Under the pieces are notes generated by a model. The model was not told where the DNA came from, did no database searches, and worked only from the letters and a program-made list of their open reading frames with translations. Shown in pieces: positions 9,435 through 17,902 of a stretch of DNA of 64,000 nucleotides; positions within the stretch are counted from its first letter, which is position 1, and the number at the start of each line of letters is the position of its first letter. Both the position numbers and the translations under genes were made by a program. Origin of the DNA: Synechococcus sp. Tobar12-5m-g (GTDB taxonomy: Bacteria > Cyanobacteriota > Cyanobacteriia > PCC-6307 > Cyanobiaceae); assembly GCF_024345415.1 (NCBI RefSeq), contig NZ_JAGQBB010000004.1:62001-126000 (forward strand). The letters run 5' to 3'.

Positions 9435-10613
9435 TTAGCTGGCCGCCGTAGAAAGGGCCAGGGGGGCTCCCAGCCCGCCCCGCACGTCCTCGGGGATGAG
9501 TCGCCCATCGTGATCGGTGTCGAGGGCATCGAACACCGCATCGCTGCCCAGCCACTCCTCCCGGGTGATGCAGCCATCACCGTCGAGGTCGTTGAGCAGG
9601 AAGATCTCCTGGGCGGCATGGGCAAAGGCGGCCTCCCCCTCCAGCTCGCCCAGGCGGTGGGCCAGCTGGGCTTCCAGGGTTTCGATCGCCTTGCTGAAGC
9701 CCCGGATACCCTCATCAAGCTTTTCATGGGCCATCCGATCGGCGGCCATGCGCTGCTGAAAATCGGCGGCACTCAGGGAGAAGCGGGCTTCACTCGGGCC
9801 TGGGTCGAAGGGGTTGAGCCGCCGCTGGAGCTCACCCTGCTGCTGGCGCAACTGGTCAAGGAGCTTGGGGGAGATGGTGAGCAGATCACACCCAGCCAGT
9901 TCGATGATCTCTTCGATGTTGCGGAAACTGGCACCCATGACTTCGGTCTTGTAGCCGTGGGTCTTGTAGTAATTGAAGATCTGGGTGACCGAGATCACGC
10001 CGGGATCTTCAGGTCCAGGATAGTGATCCCGGCCGCTGTCATTCTTGTACCAATCCAGGATGCGACCCACGAATGGAGAGATCAGGGTGACCTTCGCCTC
10101 GGCGCAGGCCACGGCCTGGGTGAAGCTGAACAGCAGGGTGAGGTTGCAGTGGATCCCTTCCTGTTCCAGCTGCTCGGCGGCCTTGATGCCTTCCCAGGTG
10201 GAGGCGATCTTGATCAGAACCCGGTCCTTGCCGATGCCGGCATCGTGATACAGCCCAATCAGTTTGCGGGCTTTGGCGATCGTGGCCTCGGTGTCGAAGC
10301 TCAGCCGGGCGTCCACTTCGGTCGAGACCCTCCCAGGCACGATCTTGAGGATCTCTTTGCCGAAGGTGACGCAGATCTCATCGAGCGCTTCGAGCACCAC
10401 CGCCTCCACGGGGGCTTCGGCTCCGATCAGGTCCCGGGAGGCCCGCAAAGAGGTGTCGATCAATCCCTGGTAGAGGGGGATCTGGGCGGCGGCCAGGATC
10501 AAGGAGGGGTTGGTGGTTGCGTCCTGGGGGGTGAACTGCTTGATCGCTTCCAGCTCGCCGGTGTCGGCGACCACCACGGTCATCCCGGCGAGTTGGTCGA
10601 GCAGGTTGGCCAT
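9435..10613 (-). CDS. tal: Transaldolase with C-terminal EF-hand pair
   Basis: This 392-residue enzyme of the pentose-phosphate pathway transfers dihydroxyacetone units. It starts [19 protein letters not shown], has DATTNPSL and the Schiff-base lysine in [12 protein letters not shown]. The transaldolase barrel ends near residue 325. The rest holds two 12-residue calcium-loop matches, at 342-353 (D-L-D-G-D-G) and 365-376 (D-T-D-H-D-G), a paired EF-hand. ATG 10613 is preferred to a TTG at 10628. The fusion suggests calcium responsiveness of carbon flow, which is inference. Confidence 0.96.
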   Translation of the reverse strand: MANLLDQLAGMTVVVADTGELEAIKQFTPQDATTNPSLILAAAQIPLYQGLIDTSLRASRDLIGAEAPVEAVVLEALDEICVTFGKEILKIVPGRVSTEVDARLSFDTEATIAKARKLIGLYHDAGIGKDRVLIKIASTWEGIKAAEQLEQEGIHCNLTLLFSFTQAVACAEAKVTLISPFVGRILDWYKNDSGRDHYPGPEDPGVISVTQIFNYYKTHGYKTEVMGASFRNIEEIIELAGCDLLTISPKLLDQLRQQQGELQRRLNPFDPGPSEARFSLSAADFQQRMAADRMAHEKLDEGIRGFSKAIETLEAQLAHRLGELEGEAAFAHAAQEIFLLNDLDGDGCITREEWLGSDAVFDALDTDHDGRLIPEDVRGGLGAPLALSTAAS

Positions 10614-10677
10614 GGAGCGATGCACCAAGATGAGCCTTCAAGCTAACCAGGGCCCGTCGAGTCCATCGGAAGGGTGG

Positions 10678-12510
10678 TCATCCCCGAACGAGCGGTGTGC
10701 TCGGCGGCACCTTCTCGATCACCAGCAGGGCCTCGATGATCTGCTTCGCCACTGGAATGGCCACAGTCGAGCCATAGGCATTGCCCCCCTGCGGCTCATC
10801 CACCACCACCAGCACCACGTAGCGGGGGTCGTCGATCGGCAGAGTGGCCACGAAGCTGCAGATCCGCGCCCCGGGGATGTACACCCCGTTGAGGGCCTTC
10901 TGGGCGGTGCCGGTCTTGCCGCCGATCCGGTAGCCCTCCACCTTCACCCCTTTGCCGCTCCCCTTCTGCACCACCGTTTCCATCCAGGCCGTCACCTGGC
11001 GGGTGACGGCGGGATCAAGCACCTGGATGCCGTTGCTGGGGCCGCCGGCGCTGGCCAGTCCATCGCCGGAACGGAGTCCCCGGGTGATGTGAGGGCTGAC
11101 CAGTCGGCCGCCGTTGGCGACCATGGCGTGCAGCTGCAGCAGCTTGAGAGGGGTGAGCGAGAAGCCCTGCCCGAACGCCGCAGTGGCCGGTTCGATCGGC
11201 TGGCTGGTGAACTGCTCGCGGCTCTTGAGTTCTCCGGCCACGGCCCCCGGCAGATCGGTGTCCGGAACGGAGTCGATGCCGATCTTGTGCAGCCATTGCC
11301 AGAAATGGCCGGGCTTGACCTGCCGCATCGCCTGGACCATGCCGACATTGCTCGAGACCTGAAGGACCGTCGGGAAATCGATCAGGCCGTTGCCGCGCCG
11401 GTCGTGGTTGAAGATCGGCCAGCCGCCGATCGTCAAGGAGCCAGGGTCGTTCACCTTGCCATCGGCCTGGATGGCCTTCTCCTGGAGGGCGATGGCCAGG
11501 TTGATCGGCTTGAAGGTGGAGCCAGGTTCGTAGAGATCCTGCACCGACCACTCCCGGAACAGGGCAGGGGAATACTTCCAGAACTGGTTCGGGTCGTAGC
11601 TGGGGGCCGAGGCCAACGCCAGCATTTCCCCATTGCGCACATCCATGACCAGGACCGCGCCTCGCTTGGCTTTCCACTGCTTGAGCTGGCGCGACAGGGC
11701 CTGCTGGGCCACCTGCTGCAGGCGGGCGTCGAGGGTGAGCTGCAGCCGCAGGTCATCGGTGTAGAGCACGCCTGCCTGGAGCCCATCGGGCAGCGGCGTG
11801 CCATCGGCGCCACGCCGCATCGAGCGCACGCTTTCCTGACGCCACATCTCATGATCGCGGCTTTGCTCCAGCCCTGCCTGGGCCACCCGGTCCTGGTTGA
11901 GAAACCCAACCACATTGGCGAACAGCTGGCCCTGGGGATAAAGCCGCTGGGGGAAGGGTTCGAGATCAAGCCCGCTGATGCCGAGCTTGCGGATTCGGTT
12001 GGCGGTCTCGGAATCCAGGTCGGTGGCGAGTTTCACGCCGCTCTGGCGGTTCCCCATGCTGCGGGTCAGATCGGCGGCAGGCAGGGCCATCAGCTCCGAG
12101 AGCTTCTCTGCCACATCGAGGGGACTGCGCTTGACGGTGGGGTCATCCCCCGGGAAATTGAAATAGCGCGGGTGGGCCCAAAGGGTGAAATGCTCCTCAT
12201 CCAGGGCCACGAGTTTGCCCTGCCGATCCACGATCTCGCGACGCTTGCCGATTGGCTTGACCTGCTGGGTCTGGATCGCCCTGGCCCGGGCCTGGAGCCT
12301 GTCGCCTTCCTTGACCTGCAACCAGGCCAACCGCAACCCCAGACCCGCCAGGCCGCCGACCAGCAGCAGGTAAACGAGCATCAGCCGACCGGCCGGCACC
12401 GGCTGGAAATCGACCACGCGACGCTGCTTGGCTCCTGTGCTCTGACGGGTTTGGCGCCCCCTGGCCTGGATCGGAATCGGCTGGGCTCGAGGCGATGAAC
12501 GTGTCACCAC
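10678..12510 (-). CDS. ftsI: Penicillin-binding protein 2/3, septal peptidoglycan transpeptidase
   Basis: This 610-residue class B penicillin-binding protein cross-links septal peptidoglycan in the periplasm. One N-terminal membrane segment (LMLVYLLLVGGLAGLGLRLAW) is followed by the PBP dimerisation domain and a transpeptidase domain with the three active-site motifs: STFK (EPGSTFKPI), SSN (VSSNVGM) and KTG (GGKTGTAQ). The basic N-terminus is cytoplasmic. The start is a GTG at 12510. The gene directly upstream, 1 bp away, encodes a small bitopic protein, a position often held by ftsL-like genes. Confidence 0.94.
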   Translation of the reverse strand: MVTRSSPRAQPIPIQARGRQTRQSTGAKQRRVVDFQPVPAGRLMLVYLLLVGGLAGLGLRLAWLQVKEGDRLQARARAIQTQQVKPIGKRREIVDRQGKLVALDEEHFTLWAHPRYFNFPGDDPTVKRSPLDVAEKLSELMALPAADLTRSMGNRQSGVKLATDLDSETANRIRKLGISGLDLEPFPQRLYPQGQLFANVVGFLNQDRVAQAGLEQSRDHEMWRQESVRSMRRGADGTPLPDGLQAGVLYTDDLRLQLTLDARLQQVAQQALSRQLKQWKAKRGAVLVMDVRNGEMLALASAPSYDPNQFWKYSPALFREWSVQDLYEPGSTFKPINLAIALQEKAIQADGKVNDPGSLTIGGWPIFNHDRRGNGLIDFPTVLQVSSNVGMVQAMRQVKPGHFWQWLHKIGIDSVPDTDLPGAVAGELKSREQFTSQPIEPATAAFGQGFSLTPLKLLQLHAMVANGGRLVSPHITRGLRSGDGLASAGGPSNGIQVLDPAVTRQVTAWMETVVQKGSGKGVKVEGYRIGGKTGTAQKALNGVYIPGARICSFVATLPIDDPRYVVLVVVDEPQGGNAYGSTVAIPVAKQIIEALLVIEKVPPSTPLVRG

Positions 12511-12511
12511 C

Positions 12512-12976
12512 TCAGTAGCCGGGGCGGATCAAGGGGACAGGGACCGAGCGCGCGTCCCCCGGGACCGATGCACGGGTGGGGGTGGGCTTGGCCGCGACGG
12601 AATCGGGAGCGGGCAGGTAGATCAGTTTCTGGATGCTGGTGGGAACGAGCTGGCCGGGGCGTTTCGCCATCGCCATGTGGTGCTGCTCCAGCACCGCCGA
12701 AGACTCATGAAAGCGATGCTCGAGGAGCTGGGAGGCCTCCAGTCGCTGAAAGCTATGGGTCCAGGCACCCTGCCAGTGCAGCGTCAGGGCGGCCAGTCCG
12801 ATCATCGAGCCCCCCAGGGCCAGCAACAGTCCGTCGGCCATGCGGTGCAACCCCGCCAGCACCGGCGCCTGACGGGCCACCCTCCGCGACGACATCGATC
12901 GCTGAATCAGCGAACCCTGAACCAGGGCGAAGGGATGCCGACGGCCGGAACCTTGGGGTGACGGAGTAGCGACCAC
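12512..12976 (-). CDS. Bitopic membrane protein upstream of ftsI (FtsL-like position)
   Basis: About 154 residues: a basic cytoplasmic N-terminus (RRHPFALVQGSLIQR, then SSRRVAR), one membrane helix (MADGLLLALGGSMIGLAAL), a helical periplasmic stretch (FQRLEASQLLEHRFHESSA) that could form a short coiled coil, and a Pro/Ala-rich tail. It ends 1 bp before ftsI on the same strand. Topology and position fit an FtsL/DivIC-type division protein, but I see no decisive sequence motif. The GTG at 12976 is chosen because the residues after it look coding; an ATG at 12895 would give 127 residues. Confidence 0.65.
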   Translation of the reverse strand: MVATPSPQGSGRRHPFALVQGSLIQRSMSSRRVARQAPVLAGLHRMADGLLLALGGSMIGLAALTLHWQGAWTHSFQRLEASQLLEHRFHESSAVLEQHHMAMAKRPGQLVPTSIQKLIYLPAPDSVAAKPTPTRASVPGDARSVPVPLIRPGY

Positions 12977-13037
12977 CGGATCCAAACATGCGTCTTTGCA
13001 AGTGAACCACGCGCCTGGAGGCTCAGCAAGGCACAGA

Positions 13038-14399
13038 TCAGCTCCCCAGCAAAACCAGATTGCTGAAGGTGAGGCCGTTCCAGAGGGCATGGAGCCAGAT
13101 GCTGGCGCTGAGCCTGCCACTGGAAAGCCGCATCCAGCCCAGGGCCAGCCCCAGCACGAACAGCGGCGTCAGCTCACCGAGGCTCAGGTGGGCCAGGGCG
13201 AACACGGCGCTGCTGACCACCACGCCCCAACCAGCGCCCACCCGGCGCACCATGACCGGCAGCAGCACACCGCGAAAGATCGTTTCCTCGAACAGCGGAG
13301 CCAGCACGATCGCCGTGAAGGCGAAGCAGAACAAGGTGAGGGGGCTCGTGCTGCGCAGCACCAGTTCGAGCAGGGGATTGCTTCCACCGGGATCGCTCCA
13401 GGCCAGTTGCTGCAACCAGCTGGCCAGGCTCACCAGGGGCAGGGCGATCAACAGCCCTTTCAGGGCTTTGCGCTGGGCGCTTCCCACCGGCCGCCAGCGG
13501 TACTGCAGCCAGCCTCCCTCGGGCCGATCACCCCGCAGCATCAGGGCCAGGATCGCCAGGGGGGCCGCCATCAGGCCGAGGTACAGAAGCAGCACCGTGA
13601 GGCCATCGGCCAGGGGCGATTCAATCGCCAGGGTGGCCAGCAACCCGGTGATCAACGGTGTGATCAGCAGCGGCGTGATCAGTTCGCCCAGGAGCACGAA
13701 GCCTCCTGCAACCAGCAGGATCACATCGGTCACACCCAGGCAAGGACCCAGCAGCGGAGGCAACTCCGGTCCATAGCCCCGCCAACGCAGCCAGATCTCC
13801 CGGCCGATCAACAGCACCCCGGCCAGCACCGCCAGGGTCGGCAGCAGGGTGACACCGAGCAACTGAAGCAGCGCCTGCCCCTCTTCGCGGGGCAGGGCAC
13901 AGTCGGAGCGGCTGCCGCCGAGGGCGCGGCAGCTCAGCCTTCGCAGCAGGGGATCGGGGGGCAGGGCCAACCCGTCGAGTCGAGCGGGTCCCAGCGGGGA
14001 AGGCCCGTCCAGCAACCTCGAGATCAGGGGGCTAGAGGAGGGATCGCTCCGGTCGCGCAGGGCCTCGAGCAGGGGCCTCGCCCGCCCAGGCTCAGGGCCG
14101 TTCAGCAATAGCAGGGCCCGCAGCAGCTCGGTGTCCGGGGCAGCCTGGTGGTCAATTTCCTCGAGCAGGGCTGTTTCCGGTCGCTCCCCGACCAGGAGGG
14201 GTTGCAGCGCGTTGGGCAGCCGGGGTGCCGCCAGGGCCGCCAACTCCAGTTGGCGGATCACCAGGTCATTCCCGACGGAGGGGCGATCCAGGCTTTGCAG
14301 CAGCCCGTTGATCCACAGCAGAAGGCTGAGGGCCAGGCTGACCAGGGCCAGCGCCACCTTCCACCCTCCGGGGCGCTGCCGTTCGCCGCCTGCTGTCAA
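13038..14399 (-). CDS. CPBP-family intramembrane metalloprotease
   Basis: This 453-residue multi-helix membrane protein ends in a CPBP (Abi/CAAX-protease-like) domain with the motifs EETIFRG, FALAHLS and WLHALWNG carrying the conserved Glu and His residues. The first 170 residues hold one membrane helix followed by a large Leu/Arg/Pro-rich soluble domain of unknown role. Six or more helices follow. The start appears to be TTG at 14399, right after which comes the basic segment before helix one. Substrate unknown; it is divergent from the tandem phosphatase gene with 47 bp between. Confidence 0.88.
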   Translation of the reverse strand: MTAGGERQRPGGWKVALALVSLALSLLLWINGLLQSLDRPSVGNDLVIRQLELAALAAPRLPNALQPLLVGERPETALLEEIDHQAAPDTELLRALLLLNGPEPGRARPLLEALRDRSDPSSSPLISRLLDGPSPLGPARLDGLALPPDPLLRRLSCRALGGSRSDCALPREEGQALLQLLGVTLLPTLAVLAGVLLIGREIWLRWRGYGPELPPLLGPCLGVTDVILLVAGGFVLLGELITPLLITPLITGLLATLAIESPLADGLTVLLLYLGLMAAPLAILALMLRGDRPEGGWLQYRWRPVGSAQRKALKGLLIALPLVSLASWLQQLAWSDPGGSNPLLELVLRSTSPLTLFCFAFTAIVLAPLFEETIFRGVLLPVMVRRVGAGWGVVVSSAVFALAHLSLGELTPLFVLGLALGWMRLSSGRLSASIWLHALWNGLTFSNLVLLGS

Positions 14400-14446
14400 C
14401 CGCCGTCTCCCGCTGGCTCGATTCTCCCCTGAAGCCCTCCAATACG

Positions 14447-15799
14447 ATGGCCCCGCTGTCGGCTCGACGACTTGTGCCCCTCAGGCTCCTCTTGGTCAGG
14501 CATGGGTTGAGCAGCTTCAACCTCGAGCATCGGGTGCAGGGCCGCGACGATCTCTCCTGCCTCACCGAACAAGGGCAGCGTCAGGCCCATGCCACCGGTG
14601 CCGCCCTTCAGGACCTCCCGATCCAGGCGGCCTACAGCTCCCCACTCCGGCGGGCCCACCAGACGGCCGCGATCCTGCTGGCCGCCCAGGGGGGCTCCAT
14701 GACCGCCCAGCTGGACGACGACCTGCTGGAGGTGGATCTCGAACCCTGGAGCGGCTTGCTCAGCAGCGAGGTCAGGGAACGCTTCCCCGACCAGCATCAC
14801 CAGTGGCGCCATGCGCCCGAGCAGCTGGAGCTCAGCCGTGCTGGCGGGGGACGCTACCGGCCGATCGTGGAGCTGATGGCCCAGGCCAGCACTTTCCTCG
14901 ACCGCTTGCTCGCGCGCCACTCCACCGACACCGTTCTCGTGGTGGCCCACAACGCCATCCTGCGCTGCCTGGTGCTGAATCTGTTAGGGCTTCCGGCCAG
15001 CCGCTTTCAGCACCTGCGGCTCGATAACGCCTCGCTCTCGGTGTTCAACATCCGTTGGTCTGGCGCCGGGGAACAGGAGGTGCAGATCGAATCCTTGAAC
15101 GGCACGGCTCACCTGGGTGAGGGTCTGCCGGCGAAGGGCGCCGGGCCCCGGCTTCTGCTGGTGCGCCATGGCGAAACGGAGTGGAACCGCCAAGGCCGCT
15201 TCCAGGGCCAGATCGACATCCCCCTCAACGCCCAAGGTCGCGCCCAGGCTGAAGCGGCCGGCCGCTGCCTGGCGGGGGAGCCGATCCAGCGGGCCTACAC
15301 CAGTGCCATGGCCCGTCCGCGCCAGACCGCAGAGCTGATCCTGGCCGGCCGCGCCGGCATCCCCCTCACCAGCCTGCGGGGCCTGGTGGAAATCGGCCAT
15401 GGCCTCTGGGAGGGGGAGCTGGAGGAGGCGATCCACCAGGGCTGGCCGGACCTGCTCGCCGCCTGGAAGCGTTTCCCCGAAACCGTCCAGATGCCCGGGG
15501 GTGAGAACCTCCAGGAGGTGTGGGAACGCTCGCTCGCCACCATCGAAACCATTTCCAACAGCCTGGAAACCTCGGAAACAGCCCTGGTGGTTGCCCATGA
15601 CGCGGTCAACAAGACGATCCTCTGCGCCCTGCTCGGTCTTTCGCCGGCCGACATCTGGATGGTGAAGCAGGGCAATGGTGGTGTCAGCGTGATCGACTTT
15701 CCGGTCGCTCCCCTCCCAGGCCATGCCGTGGTGACCTGCCTCAACCTCACGGCCCACCTCGGCGGTGTGCTCGATCGCACCGCCGCCGGCGCCCTCTGA
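14447..15799 (+). CDS. Tandem histidine-phosphatase (phosphoglycerate-mutase-like) protein
   Basis: This 450-residue protein contains two complete histidine-phosphatase domains. The first begins LLLVRHGLSSFN at about residue 14; the second begins LLLVRHGETEWN at about residue 230. Each has the catalytic RHG, and downstream histidines (VVAHNAILR in the first, VVAHDAVNK in the second). Substrate is uncertain: cyanobacterial relatives include phosphoserine phosphatases and alpha-ribazole phosphatase (CobC)-like enzymes, the latter of interest because cobO and cobK are in the window. The ATG overlaps nothing upstream; its TGA overlaps the next ATG by 1 nt. Confidence 0.9.
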   Translation: MAPLSARRLVPLRLLLVRHGLSSFNLEHRVQGRDDLSCLTEQGQRQAHATGAALQDLPIQAAYSSPLRRAHQTAAILLAAQGGSMTAQLDDDLLEVDLEPWSGLLSSEVRERFPDQHHQWRHAPEQLELSRAGGGRYRPIVELMAQASTFLDRLLARHSTDTVLVVAHNAILRCLVLNLLGLPASRFQHLRLDNASLSVFNIRWSGAGEQEVQIESLNGTAHLGEGLPAKGAGPRLLLVRHGETEWNRQGRFQGQIDIPLNAQGRAQAEAAGRCLAGEPIQRAYTSAMARPRQTAELILAGRAGIPLTSLRGLVEIGHGLWEGELEEAIHQGWPDLLAAWKRFPETVQMPGGENLQEVWERSLATIETISNSLETSETALVVAHDAVNKTILCALLGLSPADIWMVKQGNGGVSVIDFPVAPLPGHAVVTCLNLTAHLGGVLDRTAAGAL

Positions 15800-17067
15800 T
15801 GCGGCCTCGCCTCCTCCAGCAGGTCCAGATCCTGGAGGGGCCAGCTTCGCCCCTGCGCCGTGAGGATGTGCTGCTCGAACAGGGGCGGCTGGCGGCGATC
15901 GGCCCGGCCGCGCTCGCTCGCGGCCAGGCCCTGGGCATGGCCCCCCAGCCGGCCGCAGGCTTGTTGCTGGCACCGGCCCTGGTGGATCCCCACAGCATGC
16001 TGGAGCAGCCCTATGGCGCCGCCGCCGAGACCCTCGACAGCTTGGTGCGCTCCGCTACCGCCGCGGGTTACGGCACTGTGGCACTCCTGCCCAGGGGGCG
16101 AAGCTGGCGAGACCGGCCCGAGCGGCTGCAGCTCCCGGCGATGGGGCCGTTCCGTTTACCCCTCTGGGCCAGCTTCAGCCTGGGCGGAGACGGGGTTGAG
16201 CTGGCCCCCCATGCAGATCTGATCGCGGCGGGGGCGATCGGCCTGGCTGAGAACGACAACCTGCCCCCCCTGGCCTTGCTGGAGCGGGGGTTGCGGCTCG
16301 CTGAGGCGGGCGGGCGGCCGGTTTTGCTCGCCCCCCGCGACCCCTCCCTGAGCCGGGGAGGCTTCGTCCGTGAAGGGGTGGAGGCCCTCAGGGCGGGCTG
16401 GCCGCTGGATCCAGATCTCAGCGAGACGCTGCCCCTCCAAAGCCTCCTGGCCCTGGAGGCCGACCTGCCGGCTTCGGAGATCAGGCTCTGCAATCTCTCC
16501 ACGGCAGCGGCGATGGAGCTGTTGCGGAACCACCCCAGAAGGGTGCCCGCCAGCGTCTGCTGGTGGCACCTGGTGGGCGACAGTAGCCGGCTCGATCCGG
16601 TGGACGAGGGCTGGCGGCTTCTCCCCGCCCTGGGTGGCCCGGCCGATCGCCGCGCCCTGGTAGCAGCGTTGGCGGAGGGTCTGCTCAGTGCCGTGGCCGT
16701 GCACCACGTACCCCTCGATGCGGAGGAGCGCTTGCTGCCGATCGACCAGCGCCGCCCGGGTCTGGCGGGCCATCGCTTCGTGTTGCCGGTGCTCTGGCAA
16801 GAGCTGGTGGTGGGAGCCGGCTGGAGCGTCGCCGCCCTCTGGGAGGCCCTCTGCTGGGGACCGGCCCGGTTCCTGGGCCTGGCCGAGGAGACGCTCCAGC
16901 CAGGCAGCGACCGTTGGATCCTGTTCGATCCGGCGATGGCCTGGGAGCCCAGAGCCGACGCGGAGGCCTCCCTGGCCGCCAACCAGCCCTATGGCGGCGC
17001 CACGCTCACCGGTCAGGTGCTGGCAACGGGACTGCTGCCGGAGCTCTGGCGGGGGAGGGGACCCTGA
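15799..17067 (+). CDS. Dihydroorotase-like protein lacking metal ligands (probable pseudoenzyme)
   Basis: The 422-residue protein has the overall layout of a class I dihydroorotase/amidohydrolase: an N-terminal beta-sandwich with LLQQVQILEGP, LLLAPALVDPH, a barrel with GAIGLAENDNLPP, and a C-terminal part with GPARFLGL. The zinc ligands are largely gone: the HxH motif reads HSM, the histidine after the VLL strand is Ala (LLAPRD), the HxST histidine is Asn (CNLST), and the Asp of the D-H-A-P motif is His (VHHVP). By analogy with noncatalytic PyrC partners it may scaffold aspartate transcarbamoylase. It starts at ATG 15799, 1 nt overlapping the phosphatase gene. Confidence 0.85.
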   Translation: MRPRLLQQVQILEGPASPLRREDVLLEQGRLAAIGPAALARGQALGMAPQPAAGLLLAPALVDPHSMLEQPYGAAAETLDSLVRSATAAGYGTVALLPRGRSWRDRPERLQLPAMGPFRLPLWASFSLGGDGVELAPHADLIAAGAIGLAENDNLPPLALLERGLRLAEAGGRPVLLAPRDPSLSRGGFVREGVEALRAGWPLDPDLSETLPLQSLLALEADLPASEIRLCNLSTAAAMELLRNHPRRVPASVCWWHLVGDSSRLDPVDEGWRLLPALGGPADRRALVAALAEGLLSAVAVHHVPLDAEERLLPIDQRRPGLAGHRFVLPVLWQELVVGAGWSVAALWEALCWGPARFLGLAEETLQPGSDRWILFDPAMAWEPRADAEASLAANQPYGGATLTGQVLATGLLPELWRGRGP

Positions 17068-17785
17068 GCGGGTCCCGGTCGATGAGTGAACCGAAGCGGT
17101 CGAGGGGCCAGAACCGATAGAAGGCCCGACCGATGATCTGGTCCTGGGGAAGGAAGGGACCTCCCGGCCAAAAGCGGCCATCCCAGCTGTTGGCGCGGTT
17201 ATCGCCGAGGGCCAGCACATGGCCAGGGGGAACCACCGTGTTGAGGGTGCGGCAGGGCCCCACCCCCTGCTTGTCGACGGGGCAAAGGTTGCTGACGTAA
17301 GGCTCACGCAACTTCTGATTGTTGATCCAGGCCTGACCACGGGGGTTGACCACCACCCGATCGCCAGGGATCGCAATCACCCGTTTGATGTAGGCATCGC
17401 AGGCCGGGGATTGAATGCCGGGAATCGATCCCAGCAGGGGCAGGTTCACCACCAAGCAGCGCAGCGGACCGGCCTGATGGTCCCCCCGCAGGGCGGGATC
17501 GAAATGAAAGGGGGAATTGAACACCACGATCTCGCCGCGCCTCGGGCTTCGGGTGCGATAGCTGACCTTCTCCACCAGGAGGCGGTCCTGAATCTGCAAT
17601 CCCGGCAGCATCGATCCTGAGGGAATGAAGCGTGCTTCGAGCAGGAAATGGCGGATGCCCAGGGCCACCGCCAGGGTGAGCAGAACACTGCGCCAGAAGG
17701 CCCAGGCGCTCTCCGGTGGGGTATTGGTTTCGGCTCCGGGGGCGGGCGGCTCCAGGGGTGGTGACGGGGCGTCCTCGGCTCTCAA
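17006..17785 (-). CDS. lepB: Signal peptidase I
   Basis: The protein, about 259 residues, cleaves signal peptides at the membrane surface. One anchor helix (SVLLTLAVALGIRHFLLEA) precedes the catalytic serine in FIPSGSMLPGLQIQDRLLV; the general-base lysine is in YIKRVIAIPGD, and the conserved GDNRANSWDGRFWP box is present. The start is unclear: there is no ATG before the anchor, so TTG 17785 is proposed. The 3' end overlaps the convergent dihydroorotase-like gene by 62 nt. It is divergent from the large membrane protein at 17903. Confidence 0.95.
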   Translation of the reverse strand: MRAEDAPSPPLEPPAPGAETNTPPESAWAFWRSVLLTLAVALGIRHFLLEARFIPSGSMLPGLQIQDRLLVEKVSYRTRSPRRGEIVVFNSPFHFDPALRGDHQAGPLRCLVVNLPLLGSIPGIQSPACDAYIKRVIAIPGDRVVVNPRGQAWINNQKLREPYVSNLCPVDKQGVGPCRTLNTVVPPGHVLALGDNRANSWDGRFWPGGPFLPQDQIIGRAFYRFWPLDRFGSLIDRDPLRVPSPARAPAAVPLPAPDR

Positions 17786-17902
17786 AGCACCTGTGGCGGC
17801 ATGAAGTAGGGCAAGCAGCCTGGGCAGCCGTCCCGGCCTCGACCCTAGGTGCTGGGGGCTGCGGACCTCCTGCCTACGCTTGGGCGGATTGCAGCTGCCC
17901 CC

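Noticed and set aside
10510-12498. 662-codon frame opposite ftsI
   Set aside because: Antisense of a complete penicillin-binding protein with all active-site motifs; no independent coding signal.
13060-13776. Frames opposite the CPBP protease rich in Arg/Ser
   Set aside because: Composition typical of antisense reading of Leu-rich membrane proteins; no start or motif support.
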